Shown: positions 27,686 through 36,433, counted from the first letter of the stretch. The stretch: DNA of 50,488 nt from Bacteroidia bacterium (GCA_025455485.1 JALOMJ010000007.1:1-50488), one strand, 5' to 3'. Notes: generated by a model not told the origin, from the letters alone. Translations and numbers: made by a program.

Positions 27686-27693
27686 TAGCTTTG
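27686..27693 (+). promoter_or_regulatory. -7 box of the pdxJ gene
   Basis: TAGCTTTG fits TAnnTTTG. A -33-like TTTT (27662-27665) lies 20 bases upstream but is not the usual TTTG. The leader would be about 20 bases. Confidence 0.5.
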
Positions 27694-27720
27694 TCTGTGT
27701 AACTGGATTAATAAACCCTC

Positions 27721-28437
27721 ATGATCAGGTTAAGTGTAAACATAAATAAAATTGCAACCCTACGCAATGCCAGGGGTGGTAATGTGCCTGATTTAATCAA
27801 AGCAGCAAAGAATATTGAACGGTTTGGCGCGCAGGGCATTACTGTTCATCCCAGGCCGGATGAGCGCCACATACGTTACCATGATGTATATGAACTGAAA
27901 AAAGTTTTAAGCACTGAATTTAACATTGAAGGTAACCCGCGGGAAAAGAAATTTATTGATTTGGTAATGGATGTCAACCCTCATCAGGTTACGCTTGTAC
28001 CCGACGAAGAAGGTCAGATTACCAGCGACCATGGTTGGGATACAGTAAAACACAAAGAGTACCTGCGTGAAACCATTGCTCAGTTCAAATCCAAAGGCAT
28101 TAGGGTGTCGATATTTGTTGATGCCAACACTACTATGATAAAAGGCGCAGCAAACACCGGTACCGATAGAATTGAATTGTATACCGAGGAATATGCACGC
28201 TTGTACCCCACCGAAAAGGAAAACGTGATTCTTAAGTTTTCAGAAGCCGCCAAAGAAGCCCACAAACTGGGCTTAGGAGTAAACGCCGGACATGATCTGA
28301 ATTTGGAAAATCTCAGGTACTTTAAAAGCCACATTCCTGAACTAAAAGAAGTGTCTATCGGACACGCACTAATAAGCGATGCCTTGTATTTTGGTTTGGA
28401 GAATACCATACAAATGTATCTACGTCAACTTCAATAA
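27721..28437 (+). CDS. pdxJ: Pyridoxine 5'-phosphate synthase PdxJ
   Basis: 238 residues, the usual length. PdxJ motifs are present: [17 protein letters not shown] (about 4-20), [13 protein letters not shown] (about 41-53), [15 protein letters not shown] (about 69-83), HQVTLVPDE and a late [15 protein letters not shown], then GHALISDAL. It joins 1-deoxyxylulose-5-phosphate with 3-amino-1-hydroxyacetone phosphate to give pyridoxine 5'-phosphate. The alpha/beta hydrolase gene starts 4 bases after its stop, so they are co-transcribed. Confidence 0.96.
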   Translation: MIRLSVNINKIATLRNARGGNVPDLIKAAKNIERFGAQGITVHPRPDERHIRYHDVYELKKVLSTEFNIEGNPREKKFIDLVMDVNPHQVTLVPDEEGQITSDHGWDTVKHKEYLRETIAQFKSKGIRVSIFVDANTTMIKGAANTGTDRIELYTEEYARLYPTEKENVILKFSEAAKEAHKLGLGVNAGHDLNLENLRYFKSHIPELKEVSIGHALISDALYFGLENTIQMYLRQLQ

Positions 28438-28441
28438 GGTT

Positions 28442-29206
28442 ATGAAACTTGCTTTTAGAGAATTTGGAAGTGGCACCCCTTTAATTATCCTTCATGGTTT
28501 GTTTGGGCAAAGTGATAATTGGAACACGCTTGCAAAAAGCTTCTCTGAACAAGGGTTCAAGGTATATACTGTTGATCTCAGAAACCACGGCCTATCGCCT
28601 CACAGCGAAGAATGGAGTTACCCTATCATGGCCGAGGACCTGAAGGCTTTTATTAAGGAACATGGTTTAGAACAACCAGTTGTACTTGGCCACAGTATGG
28701 GAGGGAAAGTGCTCTTGTTTTTAGAATACCTTTACCCCGGAAGTGCTTCCAAACTTATTGTTGCTGATATCGCCGCACGATTTTATCCTCCACACCACCA
28801 AAAAGTAATCAAAGCCTTAAACGCAGTAAATTTTGATGAAATCACCTCACGCAAAGAAGCTGAAGCGGTTTTACTTAATTACATTGATGATTTTGGCACC
28901 CGTCAATTTTTACTTAAAAATATTTATTGGAAGGCCTCCGACAGAATGGATTGGCGATTCAATTTACAAGTTATCACCCATCAAATTGAAAACATAGGTG
29001 TTGAAGTGCCACTGTTTAGAAGCAATACACCGGCCTTAGTGATGCTGGGAGAAGCCTCCGATTATATAAATGAAAACGACATAAGCGATTTCAAAAACCG
29101 ATTTTCAACTTTGCAACTTGTTCGCATTGCAAATGCAGGACACTGGCTGCATGCAGAAAAACCGAAGGAGTTTTTTGAAGCGGTAATGGACTTTATAAAA
29201 GCTTGA
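28442..29206 (+). CDS. Alpha/beta hydrolase, YbfF-like
   Basis: 254 residues from the ATG at 28442 (the upstream in-frame ATG at 28379 lies within pdxJ). Hydrolase landmarks are the oxyanion segment ILHGLFGQSDNW (about 15-26), the nucleophile elbow GHSMGGK (about 83-89) and the late AGHWLHAEKP with the catalytic His (about 231-240). It resembles the YbfF esterase family. The substrate is unknown. The convergent HAD gene overlaps it by 14 bases. Confidence 0.88.
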   Translation: MKLAFREFGSGTPLIILHGLFGQSDNWNTLAKSFSEQGFKVYTVDLRNHGLSPHSEEWSYPIMAEDLKAFIKEHGLEQPVVLGHSMGGKVLLFLEYLYPGSASKLIVADIAARFYPPHHQKVIKALNAVNFDEITSRKEAEAVLLNYIDDFGTRQFLLKNIYWKASDRMDWRFNLQVITHQIENIGVEVPLFRSNTPALVMLGEASDYINENDISDFKNRFSTLQLVRIANAGHWLHAEKPKEFFEAVMDFIKA

Positions 29207-29822
29207 GGTCTTTTAACAGCTCCTCAATTTCCATGTTTTTAGGTAAAAGGTAGGCATTGATGCCACATTCGCCTGCACCCTTCACGTGTTGAGCAGAATC
29301 GTCTATAAATACCGTTTCTTCTGGACGTATAGTATTATCCCTCAAGACTGTTTCAAATATTTCTTTGTCAGGTTTTCGCATGCCCATTCTGCAGGAGTAA
29401 TACACCTTATCAAAATAATCTTCAAAATTTTTCACGCCATGTTCCTGATAAAGTTGTTCTTCAAAAGATGCAATGTGTGGCTCACAGGTATTGCTTAGGA
29501 GATAGGTAGAATAATTCGATTTTGCATTAATCAGAACATCCAGTCTGTGTTCAGGTACATCGAGTAACATGGCATTCCATGCCTGGAGCAGGGCATCAGT
29601 ATGTCCGCTATAGCGCAACTCTTTTTTCAGATGTCCTAAAAAATCTTCAGTAGACATACGCCCTTTATCAAATTCATCAAAAAGTCCTGATTGAGCTGAT
29701 GTGTTGTAAAACGTTTCAAACGGCACGTCACTCAGTCTATTGAACTGGTAAATAGTGCGCTGCTGATCGAGATTAATAATCACCCCGCCAAGATCAAATA
29801 TGATGTTTTTGATGTCTTTCAT
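29193..29822 (-). CDS. HAD hydrolase, YihX-like
   Basis: 209 residues from the ATG at 29822; an upstream in-frame start at 29903 gives a leader unlike the family. The N-terminus IKNIIFDLGGVIINLD carries the DxG form of motif I, normal for the YihX branch, and the other motifs follow: LLSNTCEPH, RMGMRKPDKEIF (Lys), and FIDDSAQHV (acidic). YihX relatives remove phosphate from sugar phosphates. The overlap with the convergent hydrolase gene is 14 bases. Confidence 0.85.
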   Translation of the reverse strand: MKDIKNIIFDLGGVIINLDQQRTIYQFNRLSDVPFETFYNTSAQSGLFDEFDKGRMSTEDFLGHLKKELRYSGHTDALLQAWNAMLLDVPEHRLDVLINAKSNYSTYLLSNTCEPHIASFEEQLYQEHGVKNFEDYFDKVYYSCRMGMRKPDKEIFETVLRDNTIRPEETVFIDDSAQHVKGAGECGINAYLLPKNMEIEELLKDLKLL

Positions 29823-29968
29823 ATACAGTGCATGTCGAAAAAATAAAAATAAATATTGTTCTTTCTTAGCTACCACCTCATCCACACTGTGTTGAACACA
29901 CAACTGTTCCGACAGGGGTATAGGCTATGAGAGGAAGTAACGCTCCCGATAATTACCGGTGCTGTTTT

Positions 29969-29985
29969 GTGCTCCCACCTGGGCT
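29969..29985 (-). repeat. Duplicated 17-base fragment of the tRNA 3' end
   Basis: GTGCTCCCACCTGGGCT at 29969-29985 is identical to 30123-30139, the acceptor/T-arm part of the tRNA, same orientation, 154 bases away. In the copy five extra bases (TCCTT) follow before CGAA, the equivalent of the next tRNA bases, and the CCA triplet is CAA. It is a tRNA remnant, possibly an old attachment-site scar. Confidence 0.7.
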
Positions 29986-30077
29986 TCCTTCGAATCACTA
30001 TCACTCTCTAATGATAAAGTTCTGGCCAGGTTTTTGTTTTTCAAAACAACCCGCTAAGGCGAATTAAGCATCAAAGC

Positions 30078-30115
30078 GAAAGGCCCAACCTAAAAAAATA
30101 ACAATTAGGCCTTTC
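30078..30115 (-). terminator. Hairpin downstream of the tRNA, weak terminator candidate
   Basis: GAAAGGCC (30078-30085) pairs perfectly with GGCCTTTC (30108-30115), 8 bases, with extra CTAA/TTAG pairing next to it. It lies directly after the tRNA in its direction of transcription. The following bases are only moderately T-rich, so termination is uncertain. Confidence 0.45.
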
Positions 30116-30120
30116 TGCTG

Positions 30121-30197
30121 TGGTGCTCCCACCTGGGCTCGAACCAGGGACCCTCAGATTATGAGTCTGATGCTCTAACCGGCTGAGCTATAGGAGC
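30121..30197 (-). tRNA. tRNA with CAT anticodon (elongator Met most likely, Ile2 possible)
   Basis: On the minus strand the cloverleaf is complete: acceptor GCTCCTA pairing with TGGGAGC, D-arm GCTC...GAGC, anticodon arm TCAGA-CTCATAA-TCTGA with anticodon CAT, T-arm CCTGG-TTCGAGC-CCAGG, and an encoded CCA (30121-30123). G1-C72 pairing argues against the initiator tRNA. Elongator Met and lysidine-type Ile cannot be separated with certainty by eye. It has its own near-perfect promoter. Confidence 0.93.
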
Positions 30198-30223
30198 GTG
30201 ATTACGGTTAATTTTAAGGAGCC

Positions 30224-30254
30224 CAAAATTAGAAAAATACCGGGTATACACAAA
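30224..30254 (-). promoter_or_regulatory. tRNA promoter (-33/-7)
   Basis: On the minus strand TTTG (30251-30254), 19 bases, TAATTTTG (30224-30231), about 27 bases before the tRNA 5' end: an exact Bacteroidota consensus match. Confidence 0.8.
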
Positions 30255-30383
30255 ATAATGTAAGAAATTAGCGTAATTGATTGTTTGCTAAAGGTTTGCC
30301 AAAAAACACTTCCTTTTACCAAACTTTTGAACAAAAAGTTTTGGCTTAGGCAGAGGATTGCTCTCATCTACCTCTCTTTTTCT

Positions 30384-31523
30384 CTATTCCTCCTCAGGTT
30401 TATTTTTGAGTTGCATAAGCAAAGAATAGGCCCCATCCATTACTAAATTTAAATTATTCAAATCGCTGTTACCGAGCCCCTCAATAGCAATGTAGCCTCC
30501 TTCTGCAACGCCTTGTTTTATTTCAAGGAGTTCATAAAGCCCTTTGGCCTTCACAACAAACACAAAAGCCTTACCCTCATAAGTTACTATTGCTTTTTCA
30601 GGCACGGCAGTTACATTTTGATTCAGAATATCAACTTCTGCATTCATGTACATGCCCGGGAAAAGACTTTTATGGTAGTCGTCGAAATGGCAATGTACTT
30701 CAGCGCTTCGGTCTGAATTTAAATTCTGACTTATCAAGATTATTTTACAAGGATATTTTTTATTCGATTGATTGTTGGTGTATGCCAATACGTTTTGACC
30801 TATAGCAAGGTGTTCTATATCCTTTTCAAACACTTTTAAATTTAAATGAATATCCTCTGGGTTAATAAGTTCAAAAAGCACATCGGTGGGGTTAACATAT
30901 TTGCCAATATTTACATTCACCTTTGAAACAAATCCATTAATGGATGAATACAAATAAATACTGCTGGATAAATTCTCTTCATTAAGGGTTTCGGGAAGAA
31001 TGTTGAGTAACCTTAATTTTTCTGCCAGCGCATTTAAACTAACTTTGGCACTGCTGTGGTCCAACTCAGTTTGCTGAAGCACCTTATCACTGCTGGACTT
31101 ACTCTGGTTCAACTCTTTTTGCCTTTTAAGTTCAGCGTCTAAAAACGTCATCCTTGATCTGGCAATCAGGTAGTCTTGCTGCAATTGAATGTATTGTTGA
31201 TCTTCCAAAGTAGCCAGCAACTCTCCTTTTTTTACATGCATGCCCGGCAACAAATGTGTTGACTTTAAAAATCCTCCCAAAGGCATACTCACAGAAATAA
31301 GGTTTTGTGGCGGCACATCAATTTTACCATTCAGTGTTAATCGTTTTGATAATTTTTTTTGCTCTGCCTTTCCAAAGGTAAGTCCTGCCATACTAATCTG
31401 GGACTCAGTTAATGTAAGCGTGTTCGATTCCGGTGTAAGCGCGATGTTCTCTTGAGCCGTTTTTCTATTATCACACGAAATCAGAACTAAACCCAATATT
31501 GCAATTACTATCCTGTTCTTCAT
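30384..31523 (-). CDS. RND efflux periplasmic adaptor lipoprotein (CzcB/CusB type)
   Basis: 379 residues. The lipoprotein signal MKNRIVIAILGLVLISC is followed by the membrane-fusion-protein order: a beta-barrel/lipoyl half with PQNLISVSMPLGGFLK and HVKKGELLATLEDQQYIQLQ, a helical hairpin (about 115-175), the second lipoyl half (YSSINGFVSKVNVNIGKYV) and the barrel domain. It bridges the inner-membrane RND pump to the outer-membrane TolC part, here supplied by the same protein as the pump. It is the last gene of the operon, 3 bases after the RND/TolC gene. Confidence 0.93.
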   Translation of the reverse strand: MKNRIVIAILGLVLISCDNRKTAQENIALTPESNTLTLTESQISMAGLTFGKAEQKKLSKRLTLNGKIDVPPQNLISVSMPLGGFLKSTHLLPGMHVKKGELLATLEDQQYIQLQQDYLIARSRMTFLDAELKRQKELNQSKSSSDKVLQQTELDHSSAKVSLNALAEKLRLLNILPETLNEENLSSSIYLYSSINGFVSKVNVNIGKYVNPTDVLFELINPEDIHLNLKVFEKDIEHLAIGQNVLAYTNNQSNKKYPCKIILISQNLNSDRSAEVHCHFDDYHKSLFPGMYMNAEVDILNQNVTAVPEKAIVTYEGKAFVFVVKAKGLYELLEIKQGVAEGGYIAIEGLGNSDLNNLNLVMDGAYSLLMQLKNKPEEE

Positions 31524-31526
31524 GGT

Positions 31527-34500
31527 TTATTTGTTTAATAAATAATTGATTTGTATTTGTGTCTCATTCATGTCTCTGATGGCATCAAGATAAGCCAACT
31601 GAACCAAAATTACCTGGTTGTTTAAGATCACCCATTCTAAGTAATTAATCTCTCCATTGAGCAATTGTTTGTTTGCAGTTTCACGAATCAGACTGGCATT
31701 TTTAAGCCCTTGTTTTTCGTAATACTCTACAGTCTCGGTATTTGTTCTGTACTTTCCGATTAATCCAGCATACCGGTTCTGTAGGGCCAAAGATTCTTGC
31801 AAATACTTTAACTCAGCAATATCCTGTTCGATGCGGGATGCTTTAATTATTGCTTTTTGTGCCCCGAAAAAAAGCGGTATGCCCAATCCAATCTGAAGGG
31901 ATTGAAAGCGTGAATTGGTGTAATACTTCTCATCAGCCCCGAACCCTTGCATGCTCATGTTAAAATAGCCAAGATTAAAATCAGGCATAAGTTTTGCTCT
32001 TTCCAACCGGGATTTTGAAGCAGCCACATTTTTTTCCTGGGCCATCAATTTTAAAATTGGATGCTGAATCAGCAGTGTTGGATCCGGACTAAGTTCCGTT
32101 TCCAAACGAAACTTATTCTGATAAGGAACATAATTACCGGGAGCATTTAGTGCCAGCATAAATTCAAGTCGCATCACCTCTAGATGTTGCTGAATTTGTT
32201 TTAGCTGAATCATAACAGCGCCTTTTTGGTTTTGAGCGATGGTTTTCTCCAACACATTGCTTTCACCCGTTACAAAACGGTTAGTTGCCTTCTCAAGAAA
32301 AGAAGTATATATGCTATCGTAAGTTAAAAGCAATTTTTCCTTTTCCTTTAAATAGAGGTAAGAGAAGAACGTTTGTCGCAACTTACATTTTACATCCGCT
32401 TCCTTTAACTGAACATTCAACTGACCAACCTTCCATTCTTCGGTGTATACTTGCTTTTGTTGAATATACACCAAAGGGAATTCGAAACTTTGCGTGAGCC
32501 CAAAACGGTTATCGGTATAATTACTGTTTATTTGCCCGAACTCTCCACTAACCATTGTTTTTGGCGTGTTTGCTGCGGCTTGTGTGAGTTTTTTGAGATA
32601 CTCTGTTCTGAGCTGCTCATTTTTAAGTACCAAATTATTGTGCAAGGCTGTATCGATGGCTGCCTGAAGACTTATTGGGACTTGTGTTTTTCCGGCATAA
32701 GGCAGTAAACCTAAAACTAAGAGCACCATAACATGTGCCTTGATGTTTGTGATTGATTTTTTTTCAAACATAAGGTACAACACAGGTAAAACAAACAAAG
32801 TTAATAACGTAGAAAGTAATAAGCCCCCTATTACAACGGTTGCCAGAGGGCGTTGAACTTCGGCGCCTGCACCATTGCTGAGCGCCATAGGCAAAAACCC
32901 AAGCGAAGCTACAAAGGCGGTCATCAACACGGGGCGTAAACGGAGTTTGGCGCCAAGAATTAAATTCTCTTTTAAATCCGCTGTCCCCTCCTTTTTCAAA
33001 CGATTAAATTCCGCTATCAAAACAATACCATTTAACACCGCCACGCCAAAAAGTGCAATAAATCCAACACCGGCACTTATGCTGAATGGCATGCCTCTAA
33101 GTGCAAGAAAAAATATACCACCAATAGCAGAAAGGGGTATGGCGGAATAAATCAACATGCCTTGTCGTAAGGAATTAAATGCAAAGTACAGAAGTAAAAA
33201 AATCAAAATTAGCGAAACCGGCACGGCTATCATTAAGCGTTGTTTGGCAGCAGTTAAGTTTTCAAACGCACCGCCGTACGTTAAATAATACCCACTCGGG
33301 AATTTTAACTGTTTTGTCAACTTTTGCTGAAGTTCATTTACTATGCTTTGCACATCACGCCCCCTTACATTAAACCCAACCACTATGCGACGTTTGGCAT
33401 CTTCACGCTGAATTTGATTAGGTCCATTTTTTATCTCAACGTTCGCCAATTGATAGAGTGGCAGTTGTGTGCCTTCAGGAGTTGGAATCAATAAATTCTG
33501 AATATCATTTAGTGTGTTACGTTTATCCCCTTTTAATCTCACCACCACATCAAAACGCTTCTCGCCTTCAAACACTAAGCCGGCACTTTGGCCTGCAAAT
33601 GCTGTATTCACAACGCGGTTTATATCGGCTATAGTTAAATTATATTGTGCAATAGCTGCCCGGTTGTATTCAATAATAACCTGTGGCATACCGGTAACCT
33701 TTTCAACAAAAAGATTTTTGGCGCCTTCTACTGTATTTACCACATTTCCTATCAAATGAGCGTATTTGGCCAATGAATCCAGGTCTTCGCCAAACAATTT
33801 AAGTACCACATCCTGGCGTGCTCCAGTCATCAATTCGTTGAATCGCATTTGTACAGGAAATTGAAAACTTGCTGTTACACCCGGTACTTCTTCGAGGGCC
33901 TTGCTCATTTTTTCAGCGAGCTCAGGAAAAGATTTTGCGCTGGTCCATTCTTCCTTGCTTTTCAAAATAACCATCATATCACTGGCTTCCATTGGCATTG
34001 GATCTGTTGGCACTTCACCGCTACCGATTTTAGTCACCACCATTTCCACTTCAGGGAACCTGGTTTTTAAGATGTGTGCCGTTTTTTGTGTGTTCTCAAT
34101 TGTGGTTGAAATACTGCTACCCGTGAGCACGCGAGTATCTACTGCAAAATCGCCCTCCTCTAAGGCCGGTATAAACTCTCCACCTAAACAACCAAGCGTT
34201 ACTATTGCTGTGGCAAATAATAGAAGCACACTCAATAAAATAGTTTTAGGAAAACGCAAGGCCTTTTGCAAAGTGCTATCATACCAACCCTCCAAAGCAT
34301 GCATCATCCGGTCAGAAATATTGAGCTTATGTTTTGTTATTTTACTTAGAAACACTGCACTCATCATTGGAATATAAGTGAGCGACAAAACAAAAGCACC
34401 CAGTAAAGCGAAAGCTACCGTTTGGGCCATTGGTTTAAACATTTTCCCTTCAATACCCTGTAAGGTAAAAATGGGCAAATACACCACCAGAATAATTACC

Positions 34501-35867
34501 TGCCCAAACACAGCACTGTTCATCATTTTTCCTGCAGAATGCTGTACCTCCTGGTCCATTTGTTGCTGATCAAGTTTACTCAGGTGCTTAAATTGTGTGT
34601 TGTGCGATAAGCGGTGCATGACCGATTCAACAATAATTACTGCCCCATCCACAATGAGTCCGAAATCAAGTGCTCCCAAACTCATAAGATTTCCACTCAC
34701 ACCAAAAATATTCATGAGGCAAATGGCAAAAAGCATAGATAAAGGAATAACAGAAGCCACCAAAAGTCCGGCCCTAAAATTGCCGAGAAATAACACCAGC
34801 ACAAACACCACAATCAAGGCCCCTTCCATCAAATTTGTTTGCACAGTTCCAATAGCTTGGTTCACCATTTTGCTTCTGTCAAGAAAGGGTTCAAGCAAAA
34901 CGCCTTCGGGCAAGGTGGTTTGAATTTGTGAAATTCGTTCTTTTACATTCTTAATTACCTCATTGCTGTTGGCGCCTTTCAGCATCATAACTATGGCTCC
35001 CGCTACTTCTCCTTCACTGTTGTAACACATAGCGCCGTATCGCGTAGCATACCCGATGTTTACTTCCGCCACATCTTTCATAAACAAAGGCGTTCCTCCT
35101 TCTGTGGCTTTTATAGAAATGTTTAAAATATCAGTTTCTGAACCAATTAAACCTTCGCTTCTGATGAACAACACCGTTGGTCCTTTTTCAATATAAGCAC
35201 CGCCGGTATTTTGATTATTTTTTTCCAACGCAGTAAACACGTCCTGCATAGTAATATTATACGACTGCAGTTTGTTGGCGTCTACTGCAATCTCATATTG
35301 TTTGAGTTTACCCCCAAAACTGCTTACTTCTGCTACGCCCTTCACTCCCAGCAATTGCCTTCGCACAATCCAATCTTGAATTGTGCGCAAATCAGTTTCG
35401 TTATATTTGTTTTTATACCCCTCTTTTGCACGCAGCACGTATTGGTATATTTCACCCAAACCGGTTGAAATTGGTCCCAGCTCTGGTGTGCCAATGCTTT
35501 TTGGAATGAGGTTTTGCACTTTTTGCAAACGTTCTGCAACCTGCTGTCGGGCCCAGTATATGTCTGTTTCGTCATTAAACACAATCGTTACCAAAGACAG
35601 GCCAAAACGTGAAAAACTTCGGATCTCTTTGATGCCCATAATGTTTGTGTTAGCCTGTTCTATAGGAAAGGTAACCAAGCGTTCAATATCGGTAGCCCCG
35701 AAAGAAGGTGCCACCGTAATAACCTGAACCTGGTTGTTGGTGATGTCGGGCACCGCATCAATTGGCAGCTTGGTGGTTTGATAAGCGCCAAACACTATCA
35801 GGGCAATGACTAAAAGACCAACAAGTAGTTTGTTTTTAATTGAAAATGAAATGATTTTAGTCAACAT
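31527..35867 (-). CDS. CzcA/CusA heavy-metal RND transporter fused to a TolC-like outer-membrane factor
   Basis: 1446 residues. Residues 1 to about 1035 are a full HME-RND pump: TM1 at the N-terminus, the porter region with ARQQVAERLQKVQNLIPKSI, the TM4 segment GALDFGLIVDGAVIIVESV holding the proton-relay Asp, a second porter region, and TM12 ending near 1030. From about 1043 a hydrophobic segment AHVMVLLVLGLLPYAGKTQ resembles a signal peptide. After it comes an OEP/TolC-type domain (about 1060-1446) with long coiled helices and LMPDFNLGYFNMSMQGFG. The pump exports divalent or monovalent metal ions; which metal is not seen. The fusion is known in Bacteroidota. The adaptor gene follows after 3 bases. 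Confidence 0.93.
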   Translation of the reverse strand: MLTKIISFSIKNKLLVGLLVIALIVFGAYQTTKLPIDAVPDITNNQVQVITVAPSFGATDIERLVTFPIEQANTNIMGIKEIRSFSRFGLSLVTIVFNDETDIYWARQQVAERLQKVQNLIPKSIGTPELGPISTGLGEIYQYVLRAKEGYKNKYNETDLRTIQDWIVRRQLLGVKGVAEVSSFGGKLKQYEIAVDANKLQSYNITMQDVFTALEKNNQNTGGAYIEKGPTVLFIRSEGLIGSETDILNISIKATEGGTPLFMKDVAEVNIGYATRYGAMCYNSEGEVAGAIVMMLKGANSNEVIKNVKERISQIQTTLPEGVLLEPFLDRSKMVNQAIGTVQTNLMEGALIVVFVLVLFLGNFRAGLLVASVIPLSMLFAICLMNIFGVSGNLMSLGALDFGLIVDGAVIIVESVMHRLSHNTQFKHLSKLDQQQMDQEVQHSAGKMMNSAVFGQVIILVVYLPIFTLQGIEGKMFKPMAQTVAFALLGAFVLSLTYIPMMSAVFLSKITKHKLNISDRMMHALEGWYDSTLQKALRFPKTILLSVLLLFATAIVTLGCLGGEFIPALEEGDFAVDTRVLTGSSISTTIENTQKTAHILKTRFPEVEMVVTKIGSGEVPTDPMPMEASDMMVILKSKEEWTSAKSFPELAEKMSKALEEVPGVTASFQFPVQMRFNELMTGARQDVVLKLFGEDLDSLAKYAHLIGNVVNTVEGAKNLFVEKVTGMPQVIIEYNRAAIAQYNLTIADINRVVNTAFAGQSAGLVFEGEKRFDVVVRLKGDKRNTLNDIQNLLIPTPEGTQLPLYQLANVEIKNGPNQIQREDAKRRIVVGFNVRGRDVQSIVNELQQKLTKQLKFPSGYYLTYGGAFENLTAAKQRLMIAVPVSLILIFLLLYFAFNSLRQGMLIYSAIPLSAIGGIFFLALRGMPFSISAGVGFIALFGVAVLNGIVLIAEFNRLKKEGTADLKENLILGAKLRLRPVLMTAFVASLGFLPMALSNGAGAEVQRPLATVVIGGLLLSTLLTLFVLPVLYLMFEKKSITNIKAHVMVLLVLGLLPYAGKTQVPISLQAAIDTALHNNLVLKNEQLRTEYLKKLTQAAANTPKTMVSGEFGQINSNYTDNRFGLTQSFEFPLVYIQQKQVYTEEWKVGQLNVQLKEADVKCKLRQTFFSYLYLKEKEKLLLTYDSIYTSFLEKATNRFVTGESNVLEKTIAQNQKGAVMIQLKQIQQHLEVMRLEFMLALNAPGNYVPYQNKFRLETELSPDPTLLIQHPILKLMAQEKNVAASKSRLERAKLMPDFNLGYFNMSMQGFGADEKYYTNSRFQSLQIGLGIPLFFGAQKAIIKASRIEQDIAELKYLQESLALQNRYAGLIGKYRTNTETVEYYEKQGLKNASLIRETANKQLLNGEINYLEWVILNNQVILVQLAYLDAIRDMNETQIQINYLLNK

Positions 35868-35951
35868 ACTAATTCTATTAATTGATTTGATTCAAGAATA
35901 TAGAACTTGCCAGAGCAGAATGCCCTAACAGGTTCAAAAAGATCAAAAAAA

Positions 35952-36338
35952 CTAACAGGATTTTGGCGGCTGCCAAATGGAAGAAAGGTGGGCAGAACTT
36001 AAGAAAGTATCGGCGTACTCCGAATAATAACATGCGGTTAAAATTCGCGTTTTTGGGGAAATCTGACTCGAAGCACCATTCATAAAACCGCTCATAAAAG
36101 CAGATGAACAGCCATCGTGTGATTTAAAAGGCAATTGCTTATCCCGATCAGTATCCCCATCGCCATCAGTTTGCTGTGAATAATGCATGCACAGAAATTC
36201 CCAAAACGATAAGCTTTGTGTTTTTTCTTTGTGTTCAACAAAATGTTCAATAAGCAAGGGGAGTTTTAGCAATTGGTGCAACTCAGTTACCGAACTGAGA
36301 TAAATAGAAAGAAAAAGTATGATGGTAATTTTTCTCAA
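35952..36338 (-). CDS. Small exported protein at the head of the metal efflux operon
   Basis: 128 residues starting at TTG 36338. The longer reading from 36374 is rejected because its start lies inside the promoter -33 box. A short N-terminal hydrophobic segment (RKITIILFLSIYLSS) is followed by HQLLKLPLLIEHFVEHK, EFLCMHY, an Asp-rich DGDGDTDRDKQLPFK, GCSSAFMSGFM, then a C-terminal PPKSC. His, Cys and Asp clusters suggest metal contact; I recall similar proteins upstream of CzcA genes in Bacteroidota, but no function is known to me. It probably shares the operon with the pump 84 bases downstream. Confidence 0.7.
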   Translation of the reverse strand: MRKITIILFLSIYLSSVTELHQLLKLPLLIEHFVEHKEKTQSLSFWEFLCMHYSQQTDGDGDTDRDKQLPFKSHDGCSSAFMSGFMNGASSQISPKTRILTACYYSEYADTFLSSAHLSSIWQPPKSC

Positions 36339-36343
36339 GATAA

Positions 36344-36375
36344 CAAAGGTAGAAAAAATGAGCTTTTCATTCAAA
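36344..36375 (-). promoter_or_regulatory. Promoter of the metal efflux operon (-33/-7)
   Basis: On the minus strand TTTG (36372-36375), 20 bases, TACCTTTG (36344-36351): an exact match, 6 bases before the TTG at 36338. It decides the translation start and predicts a nearly leaderless message. Confidence 0.75.
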
Positions 36376-36407
36376 CCTTTAGGAACTCAAGTATAAAGGT
36401 CTCAATA

Positions 36408-36433
36408 AACACTACCTATTTCTCTGTAGTGTT
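36408..36433. other. Short palindrome between divergent genes
   Basis: AACACTAC (36408-36415) and GTAGTGTT (36426-36433) form a perfect 8-base inverted repeat with a 10-base loop, about 33 bases upstream of the -33 box of the efflux promoter. It may be a dimer-binding site for a regulator (or a weak terminator). No regulator gene is adjacent. Confidence 0.4.

Larger units (their letters stand above)
29823..30120. other. Gene-free stretch downstream of the tRNA gene, with a duplicated tRNA 3' fragment
   Basis: I see no coding sequence. The segment contains a copy of the tRNA 3' end (29969-29985) and an inverted-repeat hairpin (30078-30115). The rest is unremarkable. Confidence 0.6.

Noticed and set aside
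29760..29822. HAD gene with missing second Asp in the first motif (DLG)
   Set aside because: DLG is the normal form in the YihX branch, not a lesion.
29823..29903. Upstream extension of the HAD gene (start at 29903)
   Set aside because: The extension has no family similarity, and the ATG at 29822 places the nucleophile motif at the normal distance.
29904..30120. Second degenerate tRNA gene beside the 17-base fragment
   Set aside because: No D-arm or anticodon arm could be folded, only the 3' end matches; treated as a fragment.
36339..36374. Longer N-terminus of the efflux-leader protein from 36374
   Set aside because: Its start codon lies within the perfect -33 box, so transcription must begin downstream; the TTG at 36338 is used instead.
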